Under the pieces are notes generated by a model. The model had not been told where the DNA came from, made no database searches, and worked only from the letters and a program-made list of their open reading frames with translations. DNA of 64,000 nucleotides, from the NCBI GenBank assembly GCA_037951105.1, contig JBAMJV010003339.1, positions 49,035 through 113,034 of the forward strand, read 5' to 3'. Source of the DNA: Echinarachnius parma. Lineage: Eukaryota; Echinodermata; Echinoidea; Clypeasteroida; Echinarachniidae. How positions within the stretch are numbered: the stretch's first letter is position 1; each line of letters opens with the position of its first letter. The position numbers and the translations under genes were made by a program. Shown one piece after another: positions 42,048 to 51,897 of the stretch.

Positions 42048-42932
42048 CACCGTGTCCCAGAAAAAACGAAACCGGGTTTCATGGCAGAAATGTTATGTTA
42101 TAATGAATAATTTCCTTGATGATATATATATGTCTGAAAAGCTATGTGTCTCTTCTTTTATTTGATATACAACTTATGGCACATAATTCACGCATGACTG
42201 AATTAGAACGATAGAAAGTGGTGTTACCAAAATTCAATTTGCGCGCAGAAATTGCAAGTTTGGGTGAGGTTTTGGGGAGAGTTTTAAGAGTAGTAAACGT
42301 ACTTATTTTGAAAAAGGACAGACACCGCATACAAATTCATAATTTTATCTTTTATATGACACCTCATGATTACAAAATAAATTATATATGCCAGAGAACG
42401 AATACAATGAAAATATGCTTGATTCCAGCCCAAATGAGTAACTTTCCTGATCTAACCTGTTTCCTGATCGCCATGTTTGTGTAAATTCACTCATGCATCA
42501 AAGTCCATTGTCAGCTGCTAGTCAGGAAAGCTGAGCGACTTCTTACTCAACTTTCACTCATTCGGGCAGAAATCAGGCATGGTTTCATTGTACTCGTTCT
42601 CTGGCATAAATCATTTATGTTTTTAGCATGAGGTGTCATGTAAAAGATACAAATATGAACTTTTATGTGGTGTTTGTCCTTTAAAAATAAGTACGTTTAC
42701 AACTCTTAAAACTCACCCAAACTTCCAATTTATGCGTGCAAATTGAATATTGGTAACACCACTTTCCATTGTTCTAATTCAGTCATGCTTGAAGTATGTG
42801 CCATAAGTTGCACATCAAATGAAAGAAGAGACACAGAGCTTTCCAGGCATATATATATCATCAATTAAATTATTCATTATGACAGAAAGTTTCTGCCATG
42901 AAACCCGGTTTCGTTTTTTCTGGGACACGGTG
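42048..42932. mobile_element. Mariner-type palindromic MITE, 885 bp, in LINE copy B
   Basis: The ends CACCGTGTCCCAGAAAAAAC are perfect inverse copies for about 43 bp, and similarity continues for most of each half ('gtgccataagttg', 'ggtaacaccactttc'). TA flanks both sides (42046-42047, 42933-42934). LINE copy A reads 'gtcttgtataatgttatcc' without interruption at 3061, so the empty site is known. There is no transposase frame. Confidence 0.93.
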
Positions 42933-43070
42933 TATAATGTTATCCTCTTCATTATAAATCTCTCTAATTACACTTGTTCTCTTATTAGTTTTTAAAAGCT
43001 GTTCAAAATACTGCATATTCCTTTGTCCCTCTTCAAACCATGCTGCCCGGGATCGTACCCTTACCCCTTG

Positions 43071-43073
<3 letters not shown>

Positions 43074-43162
<89 letters not shown>
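43074..43162. repeat. (CA)n microsatellite at the LINE 5' break
   Basis: 89 bp of alternating CA with one G. It directly abuts the truncated end of LINE copy B. Confidence 0.95.
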
Positions 43163-43770
43163 ATCACATACATACACATAAGCCATTTCACACTAAGGTT
43201 ATGCCGTTATCATAAAATCACACAACAAACATCCGAGTGGTAATTATACGGGGGCTGGGGAAGGGGGTGTTCTAGGCGCAAGGGGATGGGGGTAATTATA
43301 TGGGTGTATTTGTCCTTGGTGCCTGGAGAAGGGTATAGTGATATTGTGGTAATCATACAAGGATAATATACCTTAAGTAATTCTGGGAGGGGTGATCACC
43401 CGGATGGTAGTTATCCTAGGGGGTATTCGTCTCGAAGGTAAATTATCCATGGGGTAAACTCAGTTTGATTCTTAATGAATTTTGACAATATTTTACAATG
43501 GATATTCAATATTTAAGGGTATAAGTATTTAGTTTGTTATCATTAATGGATCACTTCTCTCTTCAACTTTTAGGGGCTTTTTGGCTTGCTTTTGGGAAGC
43601 TGCCAATTCACCAACTTGAAAAGCCTCGTTTATTGCAGCAACAAACAAAAAGGTATTCAGATATTTTAGTGAGTCCGTCAATTCAAGGCGATTTATTTAA
43701 TAAGATTTGCCTCAAGACTATTAAACATTCCCTCTCCACATCTCACATCATACGAAAAAACATGTGTTTG
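43163..43770. other. Non-coding DNA with a degenerate G-rich repeat
   Basis: Between 43240 and 43460 phrases like 'ggtaattatacgggggctgg' recur imperfectly every 40-50 bp ('gggggtaattatatgggtg', 'ggtaatcatacaagg', 'ggtagttatcctagggggt'). No gene is seen. Confidence 0.55.
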
Positions 43771-43865
43771 GTACATTGATACCTATTCATCAGTGGGGAT
43801 GATCTATTCATACACCCCCCCCCCCCCCCGATGAATAGGTATTACGTAAGTATCTACGCCCGTGG
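43771..43865. mobile_element. Hairpin related to the 34682 element
   Basis: 'cattgatacctattcatcag' pairs with 'gatgaataggtattacgtaa', around 'gatctattcatac' and a C14 run. The end 'gtatctacgcccgtgg' matches 'gtatcgacgcccct' at 34771. The left end is eroded and no target duplication is visible. Confidence 0.65.
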
Positions 43866-43922
43866 TGAACAATGACGATGTAAGCCATTCATTTAATTGT
43901 GTGAGCAGATTTCTGTATAATA

Positions 43923-45330
43923 TTAAAGCGAACCAAAACGCATAATACAAAGCAAACTGTGTAGTAAGACCTATTTTCACACATCTCAAATGTCCCTGAA
44001 TCACCCCTTCCATTATTTCTTTTGAAGAGTGGGCATAGTTTCTGTTTTGCTATCGCAGGCTCTTTATGGATGCTCTGAGTGGCGCCATGATTTTTGTTTA
44101 CCGCCAAAACGTGACGTTTTTCTGGACTGACCTTGATTGGTCTAGCCAAATGCCATTTTAACTATTAGTAAAATAACGTATTTTGATCAAAAATCGGAGC
44201 AAAAAAAAATACATTGCACTGCTTATAGTTTAGCATACTGAATCAAATTATTTAGTATGTGTTTTATTTGTTTCTACTTCGAAAAAATGTTTAAAATGAT
44301 AGTACGTACTTATTTTCTATTCAGAACGAGGGTGTTCATACGACATTTGACTTGAATGATATTAACGAGCACGTACGCGTTCGCAATCCTCCATAATTAT
44401 ACTATTTTTTCTACTTTTAATTTAATAGTTATACTTAGAAATATCATGATATATATATATAGAAAATAATGATACAAGAGGTCGTGCATTTATTTCCACC
44501 CTAGCGAAGCATAATTTAGACCACGAGCATTTATTATTCTGATATGAAATCACTGCAAAAGCAACTAAATGGGCAGACAGGGAAACAATGCCATCTCGAT
44601 ACTACAACTCAATTGCTTTGGTGAAATAGTGGGGTAAATGACAAACTTGCATTTCTTAAAACTGTAACTATAGAAATACGTGTAGGCAGTTCATTCACTG
44701 TACAAGCCTTTGTTTTGTACGTAAAAGAGGAATGACACCCCTTTCCAAATCAAAGAAAAGGAATGTTTGGTACGTAGTTCGGATTCATCGCAGCTGTTTT
44801 GGGGGCATGCTAGAGAAAATCGTACATGATCGGCACGAATCATATAACAGTAGTGTGCATGCAAGTTCATGCTTACGCCAACACAATTGTTACCATGGCA
44901 ACCTCTAACAATTCTGTCAAAAAGCTATGGTATATTGGCTAAATAACCACCTTTAGTCACATTTCCACACTTCCCCGTCTCGAATGGTCGTCGGTTAATA
45001 TCTTCTCTTTTTATATATACACTTTTTGTTGTGGCCAGTGTTTCAACAAAGACAAAATTGTCTCTTCTTTTAACATGATCATGAATGGAATTTTAGCTTT
45101 GAAGTCCAAAAAAACGTCACATCTTTGCTGGGGGTCTGCACAAAAATATAAACATGGCAGTCTCCATGTTAGTACGGGACGCCGCAAAAAAATTATTTGA
45201 GTCGTCTTTTTGCGAGATTGGTGTGACCTCATCAGTGGGCCATATTTTGTGATTTGTATATCAAATTAAAGCTCTCGGTGTCGCAAACGAACTAGCATAG
45301 ATGAGATGCTATCATTTTGGTTCGCTTTAA
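43923..45330 (+). mobile_element. T2-family TIR element, complete, 1.4 kb, TTAA ends
   Basis: It is bounded by TTAA-AGCGAACCAAAA and TTTTGGTTCGCT-TTAA. The right half matches, inverted, the partial copy at 21547 ('agctctcggtgtcgc', 'ttagtacgggacg'). It has no open transposase frame. TTAA at both sides would fit a piggyBac- or Kolobok-type target, but the ends themselves do not identify the superfamily. Confidence 0.75.
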
Positions 45331-45763
45331 GATTATTTTCCCACTTTTACTTGATTAATGATAATTGTTATATATTAAAACGTTGAAACGTTGACAACGA
45401 TATAAAGGGTAACTTTTATTATGCTGAGAATAGCTACGAGGATTTCTTGCGACCACTTTCATCGTCTGAATTCATTGATTTCGAGGTAAAAACCTTGCTA
45501 TTTTCTTTCTCTCTTTCTTGTTTTTTGTTCGTTGAGCGGCTGTACAGGTTGAACTTCCAAGTCTTTCTTAAAGTTGCATCATTTATTCACCCTGGTCACA
45601 CATTCTTATAATAATGCGTTCGATTGTGGACGCCGTCCAGTGATATGCCTAAACGAAATTATACAAGAAATGCACCTCCCCCCCCCCCCTCCCACCACCA
45701 CCACCACCACCACACACACCCCTTCGTCCTGAATGTCCAACGTTACTGGCTATTATATTATTT

Positions 45764-46959
45764 AAAGGGACAGTCCCTCTTTTACAAAACGTCTGAACAG
45801 TTTCCAGTTGACGGATGGGGATGAATGAAAGTATGAAACACACACAAAAAAAAAACAGATCGAACAGCCCTATAATTTGGATTCTATGAATGAAAAACGA
45901 ATGCGTCCCTCCATCAAACTATATATCGGTCAATAAAGGAGTTTAACTGATTGAGCATAATATTACAACTGTATTGTACTTATTCTTGTAAAGGTATTGT
46001 GAAGCCGACATTTGTAAAGGTATGTCACGGAAAAAAATCTCAAATATGAAGAATATGTTATTACATGTAGTCAGTTTAAAGTGATCCCTGTAAAGTGTCA
46101 GATATTGCACAAAATGACATTTGAGACTTCAATCCTATATCAATATCATTCTAAAATACAATTGAAAGATTTGTGAAAGTTTGAAAGAAAACGAACACTG
46201 TTTACCTAGTGAAAACAACGAATATTGAGTTCATATTTTATCACCGAATACTGATGGTCTGCCATACTTTTGTCACAGTAATGAATGATCCGTTTGAGAT
46301 ATTCGCACCCGTGTATTTTTACACACGTAGTACATAATTCATGGAATTTGAACTCGCTCGGCTCAAAGTTCAATCTCCGGAATGTTCTCACGGGTGCTGC
46401 ATGCGGACGTTCTCAGCTGAGACAATTGTACTTTTTTTCAATTGCGTTGATTAACCCTTTAGAAATAATGATTTTCAATGATAACTATCTTCATACTAAA
46501 GGGACATTTGAAAAATTCAAACCCTATTTTATTCTTCTCTTACCATAAGCTAAACAACACGGTAGAAGAGAAACGCGGAAGCTCCAAGTAATTTTCGTGG
46601 ATTTGGACACTTTACAGGTATGACTTTAAGCGAGGTTTGGTTATTTTGCCTAGTGTGCGGTCATGCTATTCTTATGTGTGCGCGGGTCACGTAGCTAGCG
46701 CGGGTCACGTAGGGGTCACGCATCGCGTTGTGGTACTTCGTGGAATCAGTGTACGAACTTCCTCACTGGGTGAATATACAATATAATGCACAATTGTTTG
46801 TTGGACGACGGTTTATTAGTTTTAGTTCTATAACTCCACGAAAAAGAGATTTCAAGCCCTAATTTTTCAGGCATGCTATTAAATGACATTTTCTTTCATA
46901 TAAGACAATAACCTCGCAACTTTTGAAATTTGGCTTGCAAAAGAGGGAATGTCCCTTTA
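45764..46959. mobile_element. 1.2-kb TIR element inserted in duplication copy A
   Basis: The ends AAAGGGACAGTCCCTCTTTT and its near inverse (AAAAGAGGGAATGTCCCTTT) are at 45764 and 46959. Copy B has only 'attatttaaagttgtataat' at 59281, the empty site. TTTA(A) on both sides is the likely duplication. A T1 element is nested inside (46076-46629). It is non-coding. Confidence 0.85.
46076..46629. mobile_element. TTAA-flanked T1 element, copy b
   Basis: Same ends and body as 13080-13633, with clear drift ('atattgcacaaaatgacatt', 'ccataagctaaacaacacgg'). It is nested in the 45764 element. Confidence 0.75.
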
Positions 46960-47265
46960 GTGTAGCCATAATTAGTTGTGCCTACCTGCTCTGGTGTGTC
47001 TGTATGTGATATGTGATGTCAAAAGATTCACTCTCGTAATAATCCTAGATCGCTTTATTCAGCATCAGCTGTCATCCATCGCTCCAGGACTACCAGCAGA
47101 AATAGTCTAAATCGTATACCCCAGTCACACCGCAAACCGAATCCAGACCGACACGAGACCGAATAATTCGGGGACGTTGCGGGGACGTTCGGGGTGCTAG
47201 CGGTTTGGTGTCGAAGTGGTATCGGAATTGTCGGTCTCTTGTCGAGGTCCAGTTCGGACTCCGAA

Positions 47266-47317
47266 TTTGTCGGAGTGGGTTCTTTCGAGCGTGCTTGAAA
47301 GAACCCACTCCGACAAA
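47266..47317. repeat. Perfect 21-bp-arm hairpin
   Basis: The arm TTTGTCGGAGTGGGTTCTTT (plus C) and its exact complement flank a 10-base loop. It is part of the left end of the 47116 element. Confidence 0.92.
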
Positions 47318-47804
47318 GTATCGGGGTGCTTGCGGGGACGTGTCGGAGTCGTGTCGGGGACGGTTCGGGGAATGCGGGGAGGATTCGGAGTGGATTCCAT
47401 CTGGTGTCGGAGTGAAAATTCGGGCTGGGTTCGGTTTTGATGCCATTTGGATTCGGCCGAACTGAAACCGCAAGAAAAAAGAATGGAAATGTTGTACTCA
47501 AAATGATGCCCGCAACTACACCGATACTAAACCGAATCAAGACCGAATAGCCCTCGAGCGATGTGATATTTACCCTCTTATAAGCACATCCGGTATTTGG
47601 AAGAGGGTTGATATCTTGGGCATATTTACCTGTAATTTTTTTCTGGAAAAAAATATATCCTCTATTGCTTTGAGCCGTGCTATGAATATAATTATAGTCA
47701 AGAAATTTGTTTAGATACAAGAACTAAAAGCAATACAATGTATCAACCCACAAACTTTCGGCAACAGCATGTTAGAGAGTCAATAATTGTGGGGGTGACA
47801 CACG

Positions 47805-47805
<1 letters not shown>

Positions 47806-47841
<36 letters not shown>
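47806..47841. repeat. (CA)n microsatellite
   Basis: About 35 bp of CA repeats inside the 47116 element. Confidence 0.9.
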
Positions 47842-47843
<2 letters not shown>

Positions 47844-48480
47844 ACGCTCATTCACACAAACACGTACTAAAGATGCACTAATACAAAATTATATGTAATA
47901 TAAGACCACCATCCCATAATGTTAGTACTTAAGCTGAACTAATAGTTTGATTGGGGTCTCTTTCATCATACTTGAAAGATATTCATAATTGATTTCCATG
48001 ATATATACCATTTGTATTTTATGAGTGGACCTCGTACACAATTATTACGTTATGTATGTTCACGATTACTTTGAAGAATGAACGTCCACTGATCATTCCG
48101 AGGTAATGACATGTCATGTGACCGAGTAATGTGCGAATTGCAACTCCCCTACTCATTACACCAACGTCATTCACAGTTGGAATTCTCCAATAGAGATTTT
48201 CGAAATTTAAATACTTTAAGCATACATCAAAACAACGTGCCCCAAAACCTATTCTTAAATTGGTGATATGAATACAACGAGGTATGTGAAAAAACACTCG
48301 GAAGTTTGTGGACACTGCTAATAGATCCCTTTTAAGTATTTAACTAAAAACATATACAATCACTAAAGATAAAACATTACTGCTGTTTAATGACTTTTTT
48401 TATTTATATCATTATAATATTCAATTCAAACATATAAAGAAACTGACCAGATAATGTGATTGAAAAGGAGCAAAGAAAAT

Positions 48481-48558
48481 GGGATTTCAACGGGATTTGA
48501 ACCCGAGACCTCCGGATTGCTAGTCCGGTGCTCTTACCAACTAAGCTATAGAAAACCC
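48481..48558 (-). tRNA. tRNA-Ala(AGC)-like sequence, probably degenerate
   Basis: On the minus strand TAGCTTAGTTGG matches the A box and GGTTCAAATCC the B box of RNA polymerase III. The D arm (GCTT...GAGC), a 5-bp anticodon stem CCGGA/TCCGG and a loop CTAGCAA give anticodon AGC. The T arm has four pairs (CGGG/CCCG). The acceptor GGTTTTC can pair with GAAATCC with one T-T mismatch, but extra bases lie between acceptor and both arms. TTTT follows, as a Pol III terminator. A working tRNA gene would normally have a tighter fold, so a pseudo-tRNA or SINE head is more likely. Confidence 0.45.
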
Positions 48559-50210
48559 CCGAGAAAACCCTAGTATGGCGCTCGTCCCTGAAACCCCTTA
48601 AATGTCATTGCTCGAGTGGTCAAAAGCTATTATAAACCTGACATAAGCCCGAAGGATAGAAATCAACTTGGTGATATATATGCGAGGGATCACCAAAGTG
48701 ATACAGCTTTTTAAAATAATTGATTCAAACACATAAATAAACGGACCAGAAATATATATTGTGATTAGAATGGGATTATAATATTCAGTGAAATATTCCA
48801 TAATTTCACTTTCAAAAGAAGCAACATAATATAGCCAGCTCCCTCCAAGTACAAGTCATATGTTGTTTCATTTAACATGTTTAAGTTCAGGATTACTTCA
48901 TGTTGTACTTTGACAAAGAATTATAATGAATCATAAATCAGACAAAAATTCGCAAACGATCATTTTCGTAATGTTGAGTTGGGAAATAGAACATGAAACT
49001 GATATCAGAAATGATTATCGTTCAGATGTAAAGTTTACTTATTTATACTAGTGGAATGAATTCGGGCTGCGTTCCATGTGAGTTCGGAAGTGTCGGTTTC
49101 ATGTCGGGGTCCATTCAAATATTATCGGGGTCGTATCGGTCTTGATTCGGCCGAATGCAAACCGAATTCACGCGATGAATAGAAGACCGAATGATTTTGG
49201 TGTGACTGCTAGCCCCATTTCGGTCTCTTGTCGGAGCCCGATAAAGCGAAATTTGTAATTTAGTTCGGCTTGGTGTCGGTCTGAGTTCGGTCTTGCGGTG
49301 TGACTAGGGTATTACGCTCCATATTCCTCCAACATTGATTTGATTGTGTGGATCAAAGCAGAATAGTTCATATGAATCTCTTATATGCATGTTATTCCAG
49401 CAATGTTGCTATCACACTTATCAAGGTCCAAGTAATATAGAAATAACCTCATCTCGATGGATTGACTTGAGCTGGGTGCTCAGTGCATGGAGCCAGGTCG
49501 CACAACCCTCGACCATGTCGACGCAGGTATTATCATCGGTTCTAGTCCAGATCCTAGTGTTGTGTACATCAAATATTTCGATATGAGTTACAAAGTTCTC
49601 TCATTTGCTTGAGAGTAAGTCCGGTCTTTCACTACATTCTCATCAAAAAACACTTATTACTATAGAAGCGAATCTCTTGATAAATAAACCTTGCTAATAT
49701 CAAAATCATATCGGTCCCAGTATACACTTGAATCTGATTTTATAAGTTACAAAGGGCTACTATAGCTCGCCGCGAAGAAGTTCCTGTCTTTCGGTACATG
49801 TTGAAATGTTGGGACCAGAGTGAATCCGTATAAAATGTTTGATAAGCGATACCGTCCGTATACCGTAAGTGGATGAACTATCTGACAGCTATTCTTTCCA
49901 GTACTTGTGTGTGCTTCCAACAAACACAGTTCACAATTGCCTCAACATTTCTCCAGATAACGTCCATATTTTGTTATAATCGATCCACTGTAAAATCAGT
50001 GAAGATTCCCCAAAAGTTGCAAATAAAATCGACTTGCATAATTTGCTAAGATCATTTTGAAAGTACAACGCAAAACCCGGGGGTGAAACCCACCCGACAT
50101 AAATCCGTTGCAACTTGCAAATGTAGAGCGCGACTTGTATTGTTATGTGTAGAGCACGTCATACCATAACGTCATCATCCACATCATAACGAAATATGGC
50201 CAGTGGCGTA

Positions 50211-50897
50211 GCTATGAAGTTTAGGGGGTTTATTTTTTTTTTCCTGGAGGAATACAAGGATATAAAGTGTTGTGACAGTGATTGGGAATAAAGCGAAAAC
50301 ATACATGGTGTATATGTATTACTTTGTGATGAAACAGAGCAATGACAAATGTATTGCTTTGTATTACACTTTCTGAAGCATTACAGTTATCGAAGTATTT
50401 ATTTTACTAATTCTTATTTTATGTTTTCGTTCATGTATTTCAACCATAACAGGACTTGTTTTGTGCGAGACATGTAGGGGGCACACGCGTTTGTATGTGC
50501 ATATCCCTGTCGGAAAGAACACATTCACGCACAGTGTGAACAGTGAGGTCACACTGTGTTCCATAATGTGGCTCACAATGCTAAACGCGAGTGTTTTCAG
50601 AGTGTGAAAACCAATATACACTATGAACACGCTGTGGCATTGCTGAGAAAAAGTGTGAGCGCACTTTGTTACACACTGTGATTCCACAATGTGGCAATTG
50701 TGCGTTAAAAAAATGCTCACAATGTGTTCACAGGGGCACTGGCTTTCACATTGTGAAAACGCTCGTATTCAACATTGTGGGCCACATAGTAAAACACATA
50801 ATGTTGACACTGTGTTCACACTGTGGATGAGTGTGTTCTTTCCGGCAGGGATGTGAGGGGCAAGTGCGCCCGTGCCCCTTCCGTAGCTATGCCTCTG
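50211..50897 (+). mobile_element. hAT-like element with CAGTGGCGTAGC ends
   Basis: The left end CAGTGGCGTAGCTATGAAGT and right end CCGTAGCTATGCCTCTG are imperfect inverse copies typical of Tip100-like hAT termini. A separate 336-bp palindrome-rich element is nested inside. I could not find an 8-bp duplication. Confidence 0.6.
50515..50850. mobile_element. 336-bp TIR element packed with CACANTGTG palindromes
   Basis: The ends CCCTGTCGGAAAGAACACA and TGTGTTCTTTCCGGCAGGG differ at one base. Between them words such as CACAGTGTG, CACACTGTG, CACAATGTG, CACATTGTG and TTCACA occur over a dozen times on both strands. AT lies on both flanks. It has no coding content. Confidence 0.85.
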
Positions 50898-51889
50898 CTT
50901 ATGTCGAAATAACAGATTTCCTAATATGGTTATTGATATGAATGGAGTCACTGATGTGACATATTTGCAGAGCGATTGTCAATGAAAAGATCTTGCATTG
51001 ATATCTTTTAACACACTAAGAGCGTGCACGGTAGCACGGGCTCATGTGTCTCTGCACTTATATTGCAGTTACGTGCATGTAATTTCAACTTGTCAACCAA
51101 AATGTCATGATCATATGATTGATACCGATTCATATAAATCCATATGTAAATAGGTTATTAAAACATAGCTTTCCACCCACCGTGATGTAGATGTATGAAT
51201 ATGCAATGAATTAGGGTCAGAGATCACCATCTCATACGACCCCTTCCATCCCTCCCTCCCCCCCCCCCCCCCCCCCCCCCCTCCCCCTTACCGGGTCACT
51301 ATATGCGGATTACTGGACCATTTTAGTCTTGTTCCTGCTAAACAAGCAGTGCATGGTGTAGCTAATGAGTAGCTGCCACCCCATGGGGCTGCCACCTACG
51401 ATTTCATCATTTACGGGACACCCCCCCCCCCCCCCCGAATATGAATGGTCGGGCTACTGTAATTCTCGCCACCCCAAATACCGATTATCTCGAAATCCGA
51501 TCGAAATCCCGAAAACACGCATGGAATTGTGGGATAGCTTTTAGTCATACCAACTTCCTGACTACTGCGTGGACGCGTCGTGTGCATGTGTGCGGCGCGC
51601 GGGAGGCGTTTATTTTTTCCGTAACCGGCCCGGGATATGTATACATGTACTGCATACAAACGCATTTGAGACGTGTGGTCGATAGCTTTTAATTAATGCA
51701 TTATATTTTGTGTGAGTTACGCTGATTGCATCCATTTCGAGCGTGTGCAAATGATGGGCACGCGAGCCGTGACGGTACCGGAAGTGGGAGTGACGACCCG
51801 CAAAGTGGAAAAAAGTCTCGTCTCGCGAATTTCGAGATTTTCGGACCTATTTAAGATAGCGAGAATACATGTAAAATGGTAGTTATATA
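50898..51889. other. Non-coding DNA with C runs
   Basis: C runs of about 24 and 16 lie at 51258-51281 and 51421-51436. No gene or element ends are recognised. Confidence 0.5.
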
Positions 51890-51897
51890 AATCTTTT

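Larger units (their letters stand above)
39581..43072 (-). mobile_element. Tx1/L1-like LINE, copy B, with three nested insertions
   Basis: Sequence matching copy A (1130-3190) runs on the minus strand from 43072 to about 39590. It is cut at its 5' side by a (CA)n run right after 'ccccttgatt'. It is interrupted by a mariner-type MITE (42048-42932), a T3 element (40138-40917) and a deletion replaced by a small palindrome at 39771-39810. Its left end extends past copy A (KSRHMYEYLVKIFQKEYNL, then FDYSNEELKNIFF). Confidence 0.88.
47116..49309. mobile_element. 2.2-kb TIR element with TTCGG/GTCGG motifs in duplication copy A
   Basis: It begins ACCCCAGTCACACCGCAAAC and ends with 'gttcggtcttgcggtgtgac', 'tagggt'. 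Copy B lacks it. Both ends (47116-47460, 49060-49309) are dense in CGGTCT, TCGGGG and GTCGGAG words. The flanks allow a 2-bp AT or TA duplication. The middle holds a CA microsatellite and a tRNA-like sequence but no transposase. Copy B has a tRNA-head-like stretch ('tagatgagtggttaag') at this site that copy A lacks. Confidence 0.75.
45440..50113 (+). repeat. Segmental duplication, copy A
   Basis: Apart from insertions, this stretch aligns with 58855-64000. Shared anchors are 'ttcattgatttcgaggtaaa' (45475), 'ccccttcgtcctgaatgtcc' (45719), 'catcgctccaggactac' (47077), 'ctcgaccatgtcgacgcagg' (49507) and 'cccgggggtgaaacccacc' (50076). Identity is high but clearly below 100 percent, so the duplication is not recent. 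Copy A has its own insertions at 45764-46959 and about 47110-49310. Confidence 0.88.

Noticed and set aside
47055-47720. 221-codon minus-strand frame rich in Pro/Thr/Ser
   Set aside because: It comes from the TCGG-motif end of a TIR element, is open in other frames too, and matches no family.
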